Below are positions 13,337-26,149 of a stretch of DNA of 64,000 nt, one piece after another; within the stretch, counting starts at the first letter, position 1; every line of letters begins with the position of its first letter. A program made the translations under genes and the position numbers. The stretch is from Apostichopus japonicus (lineage: Eukaryota; Echinodermata; Holothuroidea; Aspidochirotida; Stichopodidae): assembly GCF_037975245.1 (NCBI RefSeq), contig NC_092579.1:16270178-16334177 (forward strand), given 5' to 3'. The notes beneath the pieces are model-generated. The model saw only the letters and a program-made list of their open reading frames with translations, made no database searches and was not told the DNA's origin.

Positions 13337-15505
13337 ATGCAACTTATCTTGACCAACAATAATCTGGTATTTGGCAACAAACACTACCTCCAAATTCATG
13401 GCACTGCAATGGGTACCAAAATGGCACCGTCTTTTGCCAACATCTTTATGGGAAACCTTGAGAAAGAATTTTTATCTCGACAAAACTTGAAACCACACAC
13501 GTGGTTACGTTACATTGACGATATCTTTATGATATGGACCCATGGTGAGGCAAATCTAAAACTCGTTTCATCACACTATCAAATTCACTGCTGATTTTTC
13601 TGGACATGGCGTTCACTTTCTGGACACCACCGTGACCCTACAAAATGGTTCACTCAAAACAGACTTGTTCAATAAACCCACGAACAAGCACAACTACCTC
13701 TTACCAAGCAGTTGCCATCCACGTCACTGTACCAGAAATATTCCGATTTTGATTCACGCACTAAAGAACTGTCACAACACCTCCTAAATAGACAGTATTT
13801 TCGGGGTACTATTGAAAATGCCATCAAAAAGGCTAAAAGCAAACCCCGTACCGAAACATTGACGTACAAAACTCGTCAAACCAGTTCCAAAAGGGTACCA
13901 TTGGTTACCGAACGCCTGAAATCAGTATTCCCAGAATTACCTGTCATCGCTTTTAAAAGACCCAGCAACCTACGGGATATCTTAGTTCGGGCATCCTTTC
14001 GGGATGACACCCCATTAGGGGAAAGCAAAACAGAAACTACAGGATCATCGCCCTGTACACAAAATTGCAAAACGTGCTTACTTGTCGATTCGACCGTGGC
14101 CTTTCAGAGCAACCAAACCAAACGCACGTTCCAAATTCGGCACAAAATTAACTGCCTATCCAAAAATGTCATTTACCTCATCTACTGCAATATTTGTAAC
14201 TTACGATACATTGGAGAGTCAAAGCACACTCTTAGAATGAGAATGACACAACATAGATCGGCGATCAAAACAAAAAAGATCTACCAATCTGTTGCAAATC
14301 ACTTCAATCTCCAAAATCATTCAATTGAGAATTTGCGTGTTATTGCCATTGACCAGAACGATTCTTGGACAGATAAATCTAGGAAAGCGAAAGAAAATTT
14401 TGCCACGAGCAAGAGTAATAACGTATGTGTATTTGTATTGCAATGATTTAAATATTTATATGCCAATTTGAAGAGTGTTTAAAAAGAACATATTGCATCA
14501 TTTAGTTAAAGAAATGCCTGATTGTTCGTTTCTAGTTTATATTTTATAGATGTTTCAGACGTTCCCAGCCAGCAATACCACCTTCCACAACTCACCGGCT
14601 ACCTTCCCCCAGCCTTTTGCCACGAGCAAAAGAGTAATAACGTTTGTGTATTTGTATTGCAATGATTTAAATATTTATATGCCAATTTGAAGAGTGTTTA
14701 AAAAAAAATATTGCATCATTTAGTTAATGAAATGCCTGATTGTTCGTTTCTAGTTTATATTTTATAGATGTTTCAGACGTTCCCAGCCAGCAATACCACC
14801 TTCCACAACTCACCGGCTACCTTCCCCCAGCCTTTTGCCACGAGCAAAAGAGTAATAACGTTTGTGTATTTGTATTGCAATGATTTAAATATTTATATGC
14901 CAATTTGAAGAGTGTTTAAAAAAACATACTGCATCATTTAGTTAATGAAATGCCTGATTTTTTGTTTCTAGTTTATATTTTATAGATGTTTCAGACGTTC
15001 CCAGCCAGCAATACCACCTTCCACAACTCACCGGCTACCTTCCCCCAGCCTTTTGCCACGAGCAAAAGAGTAATAACGTTTGTGTATTTGTATTGCAATG
15101 ATTTAAATATTTATATGCCAATTTGAAGAGTGTTTAAAAAAAAAATATTGCATCATTTAGTTAATGAAATGCCTGATTGTTTGTTTCTAGTTTATATTTT
15201 ATAGATGTTTCAGACGTTCCCAGCCAGCAATACCACCTTCCACAACTCACCGGCTACCTTCCCCCAGCCTTTTGCCACGAGCAAAAGAGTAATAACTTTT
15301 GTGTATTTGTATTGCAATGATTTGTGTCCTGGGTATGACTCTAAACTACATCCAGTAGTGGGGCCTTGACTTGGGAAAGTTGAGGTTCTGGGGAGTGTGG
15401 AGCTGCCCCTTAGCCACTATTGCTCCCAGGTGTGCCCTGACCCGGGGCATGAGTACCTGCTTAGGGTCCCAATTATGGGTGAAATAATATCAGCTCTACT
15501 GATTA
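13337..15505 (+). repeat. Array unit U6 (long, 2,169 bp, 74-bp deletion)
   Basis: RT end 13337-13594. This unit lacks 74 bp found in U0-U5 (between GGTTAC and CGAACGCC near 13908) and also has one extra A at CCATCCACGTC. Together these join linker and endonuclease into one 244-codon frame. Four satellite copies and the spacer 15324-15505 follow. Confidence 0.87.
13712..14446 (+). pseudogene. PLE linker plus GIY-YIG endonuclease, 244-codon reopened frame (U6)
   Basis: This is the longest PLE frame in the window. Residues 1-110 are the linker after the RT, including FKRPSNLRDILVRA, which is typical of PLEs. C115, C119 and C122 form a Cys cluster before the nuclease. YLIY (155-158), YIGE (166-169), R175 and H181 match GIY-YIG landmarks; C148, C159 and C162 could bind metal. 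In PLEs this nuclease nicks target DNA for target-primed reverse transcription. The frame is open only because a 74-bp deletion compensates an older frameshift, and its last ~14 codons (after ENFATSK) are satellite. It lacks the RT, so it is a relic; whether it is translated is unknown. Confidence 0.75.
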
Positions 15506-15880
15506 ATGCAACTTATCTTGACCAACAATAATCTGGTATTTGGCAACAAACACTACCTCCAAATTCATGGCACTGCAATGGGTACCAAAATGGCACCGTC
15601 TTTTGCCAACATCTTTATGGGAAACCTTGAGAAAGAATTTTTATCTCGACAAAACTTGAAACCACACACGTGGTTACGTTACATTGACGATATCTTTATG
15701 ATATGGACCCATGGTGAGGCAAATCTAAAACTCGTTTCATCACACTATCAAATTCACTGCTGATTTTTCTGGACATGGCGTTCACTTTCTGGACACCACC
15801 GTGACCCTACAAAATGGTTCACTCAAAACAGACTTGTTCAATAAACCCACGAACAAGCACAACTACCTCTTACCAAGCAG

Positions 15881-16615
15881 TTGCCATCCACGTCACTGTA
15901 CCAGAAATATTCCGATTTTGATTCACGCACTAAAGAACTGTCACAACACCTCCTAAATAGACAGTATTTTCGGGGTACTATTGAAAATGCCATCAAAAAG
16001 GCTAAAAGCAAACCCCGTACCGAAACATTGACGTACAAAACTCGTCAAACCAGTTCCAAAAGGGTACCATTGGTTACCGAACGCCTGAAATCAGTATTCC
16101 CAGAATTACCTGTCATCGCTTTTAAAAGACCCAGCAACCTACGGGATATCTTAGTTCGGGCATCCTTTCGGGATGACACCCCATTAGGGGAAAGCAAAAC
16201 AGAAACTACAGGATCATCGCCCTGTACACAAAATTGCAAAACGTGCTTACTTGTCGATTCGACCGTGGCCTTTCAGAGCAACCAAACCAAACGCACGTTC
16301 CAAATTCGGCACAAAATTAACTGCCTATCCAAAAATGTCATTTACCTCATCTACTGCAATATTTGTAACTTACGATACATTGGAGAGTCAAAACACACTC
16401 TTAGAATGAGAATGACACAACATAGATCGGCGATCAAAACAAAAAAGATCTACCAATCTGTTGCAAATCACTTCAATCTCCAAAATCATTCAATTGAGAA
16501 TTTGCGTGTTATTGCCATTGACCAGAACGATTCTTGGACAGATAAATCTAGGAAAGCGAAAGAAAATTTTGCCACGAGCAAGAGTAATAACGTATGTGTA
16601 TTTGTATTGCAATGA
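15881..16615 (+). pseudogene. PLE linker plus GIY-YIG endonuclease, 244-codon frame (U7)
   Basis: The translation is identical to the U6 copy, with the same Cys cluster, YLIY, YIGE, Arg and His, and the same satellite-derived tail. I see only a silent difference (AAA versus AAG in the ESKHTL region). Two identical reopened frames next to each other indicate duplication after the deletion, not two independent repairs. Confidence 0.72.
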
Positions 16616-16789
16616 TTTAAATATTTATATGCCAATTTGAAGAGTGTTTAAAAAGAACATATTGCATCATTTAGTTAAAGAAATGCCTGATTGTTCGTTT
16701 CTAGTTTATATTTTATAGATGTTTCAGACGTTCCCAGCCAGCAATACCACCTTCCACAACTCACCGGCTACCTTCCCCCAGCCTTTTGC

Positions 16790-18364
16790 CACGAGCAAAA
16801 GAGTAATAACGTTTGTGTATTTGTATTGCAATGATTTAAATATTTATATGCCAATTTGAAGAGTGTTTAAAAAAACATATTGCATCATTTAGTTAATGAA
16901 ATGCCTGATTTTTTGTTTCTAGTTTATATTTTATAGATGTTTCAGACGTTCCCAGCCAGCAATACTACCTTCCACAACTCACCGGCTACCTTCCCCCAGC
17001 CTTTTGCCACGAGCAAAAGAGTAATAACGTTTGTGTATTTGTATTGCAATGATTTAAATATTTATATGCCAATTTGAAGAGTGTTTAAAAAAAAATATTG
17101 CATCATTTAGTTAATGAAATGCCTGATTGTTCGTTTCTAGTTTATATTTTATAGATGTTTCAGACGTTCCCAGCCAGCAATACCACCTTCCACAACTCAC
17201 CGGCTACCATCCCCCAGCCTTTTGCCACGAGCAAAAGAGTAATAACGTTTGTGTATTTGTATTGCAATGATTTAAATATTTATATGCCAATTTGAAGAGT
17301 GTTTAAAAAAACATACTGCATCATTTAGTTAATGAAATGCCTGATTTTTTGTTTCTAGTTTATATTTTATAGATGTTTCAGACGTTCCCAGCCAGCAATA
17401 CCACCTTCCACAACTCACCGGCTACCTTCCCCCAGCCTTTTGCCACGAGCAAAAGAGTAATAACGTTTGTGTATTTGTATTGCAATGATTTAAATATTTA
17501 TATGCCAATTTGAAGAGTGTTTAAAAAAACATATTGCATCATTTAGTTAATGAAATGCCTGATTATTTGTTTCTAGTTTATATTTTATAGATGTGTCAGA
17601 CGTTCCCAGCCAGCAATACCACCTTCCACAACTCACCGGCTACCTTCCCCCAGATTTTTGCCACGAGCAAAAGAGTAATAACGTTTGTGTATTTGTATTG
17701 CAATGATTTAAATATTTATATGCCAATTTGAAGAGTGTTTAAAAAAAAATATTGCATCATTTAGTGAATGAAATGCCTGATTGTTTGTTTCTAGTTTATA
17801 TTTTATAGATGTTTCAGACGTTCCCAGCCAGCAATACCACCTTCCACAACTCACCGGCTGCCTTCCCCCAGATTTTTGCCACGAGCAAAAGAGTAATAAC
17901 GTATGTGTATTTGTATTGCAATGATTTAAATATTTATATGCCAATTTGAAGAGTGTTTAAAAAAAACATATTGCATCATTTAGTTAATGAAATGCCTGAT
18001 TGTTCGTTTCTAGTTTATATTTTATAGATGTTTCAGACGTTCCCAGCCAGCAATACCACCTTCCACAACTCACCGGCTACCTTCCCCCAGCCTTTTGCCA
18101 CGAGCAAAAGAGTAATAACGTTGGTGTATTTGTATTGCAATGATATAAATATTTTTATGCCAATTTGAAGAGTGTTTAAAAAAACATATTGCATCATTTA
18201 GTTAAAGAAATGCCTGATTGTTTGTTTCTAGTTTATATTTTATAGATGTTTCAGACGTTCCCAGCCAGCAATACCACCTTCCACAACTCACCGGCTACCT
18301 TCCCCCAGCCTTTTGCCACGAGCAAAAGAGTAATAACGTTTGTGTATTTGTATTGCAATGATTT
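16790..18364. repeat. Largest block of the ~218-bp AT-rich satellite (eight copies)
   Basis: Each copy runs from TTTTGCCACGAGCAAAAG through GATTTAAATATTTATATGCC and TTCTAGTTTATATTTTATAG to CACCGGCTACCTTCCCCCAG. The start of the repeat is also the end of the nuclease frame, so the PLE is fused into the satellite there. Equivalent blocks lie at about 1195-1901 (4), 3434-4144 (4), 5675-6387 (4), 7920-8194 (2), 9763-10474 (4), 12007-13154 (6) and 14607-15323 (4). Confidence 0.85.
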
Positions 18365-18546
18365 GTGTCCTGGGTATGACTCTAAACTACATCCAGTAGT
18401 GGGGCCTTGACTTGGGAAAGTTGAGGTTCTGGGGAGTGTGGAGCTGCCCCTTAGCCACTATTGCTCCCAGGTGTGCCCTGACCCGGGGCATGAGTACCTG
18501 CTTAGGGTCCCAATTATGGGTGAAATAATATCAGCTCTACTGATTA

Positions 18547-19810
18547 ATGCAACTTATCTTGACCAACAATAATCTGGTATTTGGCAACAAACACTACCTC
18601 CAAATTCATGGCACTGCAATGGGTACCAAAATGGCACCGTCTTTTGCCAACATCTTTATGGGAAACCTCGAGAAAGAATTTTTATCTCGACAAAACTTGA
18701 AACCACACACGTGGTTACGTTACATTGACGATATCTTTATGATATGGACCCATGGTGAGGCAAATCTAAAACTCGTTTCATCACACTATCAAATTCACTG
18801 CTGATTTTTCTGGACATGGCGTTCACTTTCTGGACACCACCGTGACCCTACAAAATGGTTCACTCAAAACAGACTTGTTCAATAAACCCACGAACAAGCA
18901 CAACTACCTCTTACCAAGCAGTTGCCATCCACGTCACTGTACCAGAAATATTCCGATTTTGATTCACGCACTAAAGAACTGTCACAACACCTCCTAAATA
19001 GACAGTATTTTCGGGGTACTATTGAAAATGCCATCAAAAAGGCTAAAAGCAAACCCCGTACCGAAACATTGACGTACAAAACTCGTCAAACCAGTTCCAA
19101 AAGGGTAACATTGGTTACTGAATTCCACCCTGGTCTCTCACCACTGGCTAATATTCTGGCATTCAGAAGAATTTTCACCTACTTCAAGGCACCGAACGCC
19201 TGAAATCAGTATTCCCAGAATTACCTGTCATCGCTTTTAAAAGACCCAGCAACCTACGGGATATCTTAGTTCGGGCATCCTTTCGGGATGACACCCCATT
19301 AGGGGAAGCAAAACAGAAACTACAGGATCATCGCCCTGTACACAAAATTGCAAAACGTGCTTACTTGTCGATTCGACCGTGGCCTTTCAGAGCAACCAAA
19401 CCAAACGCACGTTCCAAATTCGGCACAAAATTAACTGCCTATCCAAAAATGTCATTTACCTCATCTACTGCAATATTTGTAACTTACGATACATTGGAGA
19501 GTCAAAACACACTCTTAGAATGAGAATGACACAACATAGATCGGCGATCAAAACAAAAAAGATCTACCAACCTGTTGCAAATCACTTCAATCTCCAAAAT
19601 CATTCAATTGAGAATTTGCGTGTTATTGCCATTGACCAGAACGATTCTTGGACAGATAAATCTAGGAAAGCGAAAGAAAATTTTGCCACGAGCAAAAGAG
19701 TAATAACGTATGTGTATTTGTATTGCAATGATTTAAATATTTATATGCCAATTTGTAGAGTGTTTAAAAAAAAAATATTGCATCATTTTAGTTAAAGGAA
19801 TGCCTGATTA
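18547..19810 (+). repeat. Array unit U8 (first short unit, 1,264 bp)
   Basis: RT end 18547-18804, linker 18922-19203, endonuclease piece 19379-19795. The 74-bp segment missing from U6-U7 is present. No satellite block or spacer follows: after one partial satellite the sequence passes from GCCTGATT straight into AATGCAACTT of the next RT. This is the switch point from long to short units. The junction has AAAGGAATG, as in U13. Confidence 0.87.
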
Positions 19811-21080
19811 ATGCAACTTATCTTGACTTACAATAATCTGGTATTTGGCAACAAACACTACCTCCAAATTCATGGCACTGCAATGGGTACCAAAATGGCA
19901 CCGTCTTTTGCCAACATCTTTATGGGAAACCTCGAGAAAGAATTTTTATCTCGACAAAACTTGAAACCACACACGTGGTTACGTTACATTGACGATATCT
20001 TTATGATATGGACCCATGGTGAGGCAAATCTAAAGCTCGTTTCATCACACTATCAAATTCACTGCTGATTTTTCTGGACATGGCGTTCACTTTCTGGACA
20101 CCACCGTGACCCTACAAAATGGTTCACTCAAAACAGACTTGTTCAATAAACCCACGAACAAGCACAACTAACTCTTACCAAGCAGTTGCCATCCACGTCA
20201 CTGTACCAGAAATATTCCGATTTTGATTCACGCACTAAAGAACTGTCACAACACCTCCTAAATAGACAGTATTTTCGGGGTACTATTGAAAATGCCATCA
20301 AAAAGGCTAAAAGCAAACCCCGTACCGAAACATTGACGTACAAAACTCGTCAAACCAGTTCCAAAAGGGTACCATTGGTTACTGAATTCCACCCTGGTCT
20401 CCCACCACTGGCTAATATTCTGGCATTCAGAAGAATTTTCACCTACTTCAAGGCACCGAACGCCTGAAATCAGTATTCCCAGAATTACCTGTCATCGCTT
20501 TTAAAAGACCCAGCAACCTACGGGATATCTTAGTTCGGGCATCCTTTCGGGATGACACCCCATTAGGGGAAAGCAAAACAGAAACTACAGGATCATCGCC
20601 CTGTACACAAAATTGCAAAACGTGCTTACTTGTCGATTCGACCGTGGCCTTTCAGAGCAACCAAACCAAACGCACGTTCCAAATTCGGCACAAAATTAAC
20701 TGCCTATCCAAAAATGTCATTTACCTCATCTACTGCAATATTTGTAACTTACGATACATTGGAGAGTCAAAACACACTCTTAGAATGAGAATGACACAAC
20801 ATAGATCGGCGATCAAAACAAAAAAGATCTACCAACCTGTTGCAACCTTCATTTACTTCAATCTCCAAAATCATTCAATTGAGAATTTGCGTGTTATTGC
20901 CATTGACCAGAACGATTCCTGGACAGAAAAATCTAGGAAAGCGAAAGAAAATTTTGCCACGAGCAAAAGAGTAATAACGTATGTGTATTTGTATTGCAAT
21001 GATTTAAATATTTATATGCCAATTTGTAGAGTGTTTAAAAAAAAATATTGCATCATTTTAGTTAAAGAAATGCCTGATTA
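19811..21080 (+). repeat. Array unit U9 (short, 1,270 bp)
   Basis: RT end 19811-20068 (ILTYNN instead of ILTNNN), linker 20186-20467, endonuclease 20644-21081. A 6-bp insertion changes VANHF to VATFIYF in the nuclease domain. The same insertion occurs in U10, U11 and U14. Confidence 0.87.
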
Positions 21081-22350
21081 ATGCAACTTATCTTGACTTA
21101 CAATAATCTGGTATTTGGCAACAAACACTACCTCCAAATTCATGGCACCGCAATGGGTACCAAAATAGCACCGTCTTTTGCCAACATCTTTATGGGAAAC
21201 CTCGAGAAAGAATTTTTATCTCGACAAAACTTGAAACCACACACGTGGTTACGTTACATTGACGATATCTTTATGATATGGACCCATGGTGAGGCAAATC
21301 TAAAACTCGTTTCATCACACTATCAAATTCACTGCTGATTTTTCTGGACATGGCGTTCACTTTCTGGACACCACCGTGACCCTACAAAATGGTTCACTCA
21401 AAACAGACTTGTTCAATAAACCCACGAACAAGCACAACTAACTCTTACCAAGCAGTTGCCATCCACGTCACTGTACCAGAAATATTCCGATTTTGATTCA
21501 CGCACTAAAGAACTGTCACAACACCTCCTAAATAGACAGTATTTTCGGGGTACTATTGAAAATGCCATCAAAAAGGCTAAAAGCAAACCCCGTACCGAAA
21601 CATTGACGTACAAAACTCGTCAAACCAGTTCCAAAAGGGTACCATTGGTTACTGAATTCCACCCTGGTCTCCCACCACTGGCTAATATTCTGGCATTCAG
21701 AAGAATTTTCACCTACTTCAAGGCACCAAACGCCTGAAATCAGTATTCCCAGAATTACCTGTCATCGCTTTTAAAAGACCCAGCAACCTACGGGATATCT
21801 TAGTTCGGGCATCCTTTCGGGATGACACCCCATTAGGGGAAAGCAAAACAGAAACTACAGGATCATCGCCCTGTACACAAAATTGCAAAACGTGCTTACT
21901 TGTCGATTCGACCGTGGCCTTTCAGAGCAACCAAACCAAACGCACGTTCCAAATTCGGCACAAAATTAACTGCCTATCCAAAAATGTCATTTACCTCATC
22001 TACTGCAATATTTGTAACTTACGATACATTGGAGAGTCAAAACACACTCTTAGAATGAGAATGACACAACATAGATCGGCGATCAAAACAAAAAAGATCT
22101 ACCAACCTGTTGCAACCTTCATTTACTTCAATCTCCAAATTCATTCAATTGAGAATTTGCGTGTTATTGCCATTGACCAGAACGATTCCTGGACAGAAAA
22201 ATCTAGGAAAGCGAAAGAAAATTTTGCCACGAGCAAAAGAGTAATAACGTATGTGTATTTGTATTGCAATGATTTAAATATTTATATGCCAATTTGTAGA
22301 GTGTTTAAAAAAAAAAATTGCATCATTTTAGTTAAAGAAATGCCTGATTA
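21081..22350 (+). repeat. Array unit U10 (short, 1,270 bp)
   Basis: RT end 21081-21338 carries GTKIAP in place of GTKMAP; linker 21456-21737; endonuclease 21914-22351 with the VATFIYF insertion and LQIHS in place of LQNHS. Confidence 0.87.
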
Positions 22351-23620
22351 ATGCAACTTATCTTGACTTACAATAATCTGGTATTTGGCAACAAACACTA
22401 CCTCCAAATTCATGGCACCGCAATGGGTACCAAAATAGCACCGTCTTTTGCCAACATCTTTATGGGAAACCTCGAGAAAGAATTTTTATCTCGACAAAAC
22501 TTGAAACCACACACGTGGTTACGTTACATTGACGATATCTTTATGATATGGACCCATGGTGAGGCAAATCTAAAACTCGTTTCATCACACTATCAAATTC
22601 ACTGCTGATTTTTCTGGACATGGCGTTCACTTTCTGGACACCACCGTGACCCTACAAAATGGTTCACTCAAAACAGACTTGTTCAATAAACCCACGAACA
22701 AGCACAACTAACTCTTACCAAGCAGTTGCCATCCACGTCACTGTACCAGAAATATTCCGATTTTGATTCACGCACTAAAGAACTGTCACAACACCTCCTA
22801 AATAGACAGTATTTTCGGGGTACTATTGAAAATGCCATCAAAAAGGCTAAAAGCAAACCCCGTACCGAAACATTGACGTACAAAACTCGTCAAACCAGTT
22901 CCAAAAGGGTACCATTGGTTACTGAATTCCACCCTGGTCTCCCACCACTGGCTAATATTCTGGCATTCAGAAGAATTTTCACCTACTTCAAGGCACCGAA
23001 CGCCTGAAATCAGTATTCCCAGAATTACCTGTCATCGCTTTTAAAAGACCCAGCAACCTACGGGATATCTTAGTTCGGGCATCCTTTCGGGATGACACCC
23101 CATTAGGGGAAAGCAAAACAGAAACTACAGGATCATCGCCCTGTACACAAAATTGCAAAACGTGCTTACTTGTCGATTCGACCGTGGCCTTTCAGAGCAA
23201 CCAAACCAAACGCACGTTCCAAATTCGGCACAAAATTAACTGCCTATCCAAAAATGTCATTTACCTCATCTACTGCAATATTTGTAACTTACGATACATT
23301 GGAGAGTCAAAACACACTCTTAGAATGAGAATGACACAACATAGATCGGCGATCAAAACAAAAAAGATCTACCAACCTGTTGCAACCTTCATTTACTTCA
23401 ATCTCCAAATTCATTCAATTGAGAATTTGCGTGTTATTGCCATTGACCAGAACGATTCCTGGACAGAAAAATCTAGGAAAGCGAAAGAAAATTTTGCCAC
23501 GAGCAAAAGAGTAATAACGTATGTGTATTTGTATTGCAATGATTTAAATATTTATATGCCAATTTGTAGAGTGTTTAAAAAAAAATATTGCATCATTTTA
23601 GTTAAAGAAATGCCTGATTA
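22351..23620 (+). repeat. Array unit U11 (short, 1,270 bp)
   Basis: U11 shares GTKIAP, VATFIYF and LQIHS with U10, so the two are the closest pair in the array. RT end 22351-22608, linker 22726-23007, endonuclease 23184-23621. Confidence 0.87.
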
Positions 23621-24884
23621 ATGCAACTTATCTTGACTTACAATAATCTGGTATTTGGCAACAAACACTACCTCCAAATTCATGGCACCGCAATGGGTAC
23701 CAAAATGGCACCGTCTTTTGCCAACATCTTTATGGGAAACCTCGAGAAAGAATTTTTATCTCGACAAAACTTGAAACCACACACGTGGTTACGTTACATT
23801 GACGATATCTTTATGATATGGACCCATGGTGAGGCAAATCTAAAACTCGTTTCATCACACTATCAAATTCACTGCTGATTTTTCTGGACATGGCGTTCAC
23901 TTTCTGGACACCACCGTGACCCTACAAAATGGTTCACTCAAAACAGACTTGTTCAATAAACCCACGAACAAGCACAACTACCTCTTACCAAGCAGTTGCC
24001 ATCCACGTCACTGTACCAGAAATATTCCGATTTTGATTCACGCACTAACGAACTGTCACAACACCTCCTAAATAGACAGTATTTTCGGGGTACTATTGAA
24101 AATGCCATCAAAAAGGCTAAAAGCAAACCCCGTACCGAAACATTGACGTACAAAACTCGTCAAACCAGTTCCAAAAGGGTACCATTGGTTACTGAATTCC
24201 ACCCTGGTCTCTCACCACTGGCTAATATTCTGGCATTCAGAAGAATTTTCACCTACTTCAAGGCACCGAACGCCTGAAATCAGTATTCCCAGAATTACCT
24301 GTCATCGCTTTTAAAAGACCCAGCAACCTACGGGATATCTTAGTTCGGGCATCCTTTCGGGATGACACCCCATTAGGGGAAAGCAAAACAGAAACTACAG
24401 GATCATCGCCCTGTACACAAAATTGCAAAACGTGCTTACTTGTCGATTCGACCGTGGCCTTTCAGAGCAACCAAACCAAACGCACGTTCCAAATTCGGCA
24501 CAAAATTAACTGCCTATCCAAAAATGTCATTTACCTCATCTACTGCAATATTTGTAACTTACGATACATTGGAGAGTCAAAACACACTCTTAGAATGAGA
24601 ATGACACAACATAGATCGGCGATCAAAACAAAAAAGATCTACCAACCTGTTGCAAATCACTTCAATCTCCAAAATCATTCAATTGAGAATTTGCGTGTTA
24701 TTGCCATTGACCAGAACGATTCCTGGACAGAAAAATCTAGGAAAGCGAAAGAAAATTTTGCCACGAGCAAAAGAGTAATAACGTATGTGTATTTGTATTG
24801 CAATGATTTAAATATTTATATGCCAATTTGTAGAGTGTTTAAAAAAAAATATTGCATCATTTTAGTTAAAGAAATGCCTGATTA
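23621..24884 (+). repeat. Array unit U12 (short, 1,264 bp)
   Basis: RT end 23621-23878 (GTKMAP), linker 23996-24277 with DSRTNELS in place of DSRTKELS, endonuclease 24454-24885 without the 6-bp insertion. The NELS variant is shared only with U13. Confidence 0.87.
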
Positions 24885-26149
24885 ATGCAACTTATCTTGA
24901 CTTACAATAATCTGGTATTTGGCAACAAACACTACCTCCAAATTCATGGCACCGCAATGGGTACCAAAATGGCACCGTCTTTTGCCAACATCTTTATGGG
25001 AAACCTCGAGAAAGAATTTTTATCTCGACAAAACTTGAAACCACACACGTGGTTACGTTACATTGACGATATCTTTATGATATGGACCCATGGTGAGGCA
25101 AATCTAAAACTCGTTTCATCACACTATCAAATTCACTGCTGATTTTTCTGGACATGGCGTTCACTTTCTGGACACCACCGTGACCCTACAAAATGGTTCA
25201 CTCAAAACAGACTTGTTCAATAAACCCACGAACAAGCACAACTACCTCTTACCAAGCAGTTGCCATCCACGTCACTGTACCAGAAATATTCCGATTTTGA
25301 TTCACGCACTAACGAACTGTCACAACACCTCCTAAATAGACAGTATTTTCGGGGTACTATTGAAAATGCCATCAAAAAGGCTAAAAGCAAACCCCATACC
25401 GAAACATTGACGTACAAAACTCGTCAAACCAGTTCCAAAAGGGTACCATTGGTTACTGAATTCCACCCTGGTCTCTCACCACTGGCTAATATTCTGGCAT
25501 TCAGAAGAATTTTCACCTACTTCAAGGCACCGAACGCCTGAAATCAGTATTCCCAGAATTACCTGTCATCGCTTTTAAAAGACCCAGCAACCTACGGGAT
25601 ATCTTAGTTCGGGCATCCTTTCGGGATGACACCCCATTAGGGGAAAGCAAAACAGAAACTACAGGATCATCGCCCTGTACACAAAATTGCAAAACGTGCT
25701 TACTTGTCGATTCGACCGTGGCCTTTCAGAGCAACCAAACCAAACGCACGTTCCAAATTCGGCACAAAATTAACTGCCTATCCAAAAATGTCATTTACCT
25801 CATCTACTGCAATATTTGTAACTTACGATACATTGGAGAGTCAAAACACACTCTTAGAATGAGAATGACACAACATAGATCGGCGATCAAAACAAAAAAG
25901 ATCTACCAACCTGTTGCAAATCACTTCAATCTCCAAAATCATTCAATTGAGAATTTGCGTGTTATTGCCATTGACCAGAACGATTCTTGGACAAATAAAT
26001 CTAGGAAAGCGAAAGAAAATTTTGCCACGAGCAAAAGAGTAATAACGTATGTGTATTTGTATTGCAATGATTTAAATATTTATATGCCAATTTGTAGAGT
26101 GTTTAAAAAAAAAATATTGCATCATTTTAGTTAAAGGAATGCCTGATTA
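24885..26149 (+). repeat. Array unit U13 (short, 1,265 bp)
   Basis: RT end 24885-25142, linker 25260-25541 (NELS, and KPHTE in place of KPRTE), endonuclease 25718-26134 ending ILHHFS. Its 3' junction matches that of U8, including AAAGGAATG. Confidence 0.87.

Larger units (their letters stand above)
15506..18546 (+). repeat. Array unit U7 (longest unit, 3,041 bp, eight satellite copies)
   Basis: U7 has the same 74-bp deletion as U6, so it derives from U6 or a shared parent. The 872-bp excess over U6 equals four satellite copies, giving eight between about 16790 and 18364, before the spacer 18365-18546. Two copies have ATTTTTGCC instead of CCTTTTGCC (near 17655 and 17874), so this block is more diverged than the others. 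Confidence 0.87.

Noticed and set aside
13669-13869. Minus-strand frames in each unit (MYVNVSVRGLLLAF...)
   Set aside because: They recur because the units recur, lie opposite the PLE linker, and change with every indel. No family resemblance.
21060-21090. Stop-start overlap TAATG between nuclease and next RT frame as translational coupling
   Set aside because: The join is a by-product of the CTGATT junction, and both frames are truncated relics.
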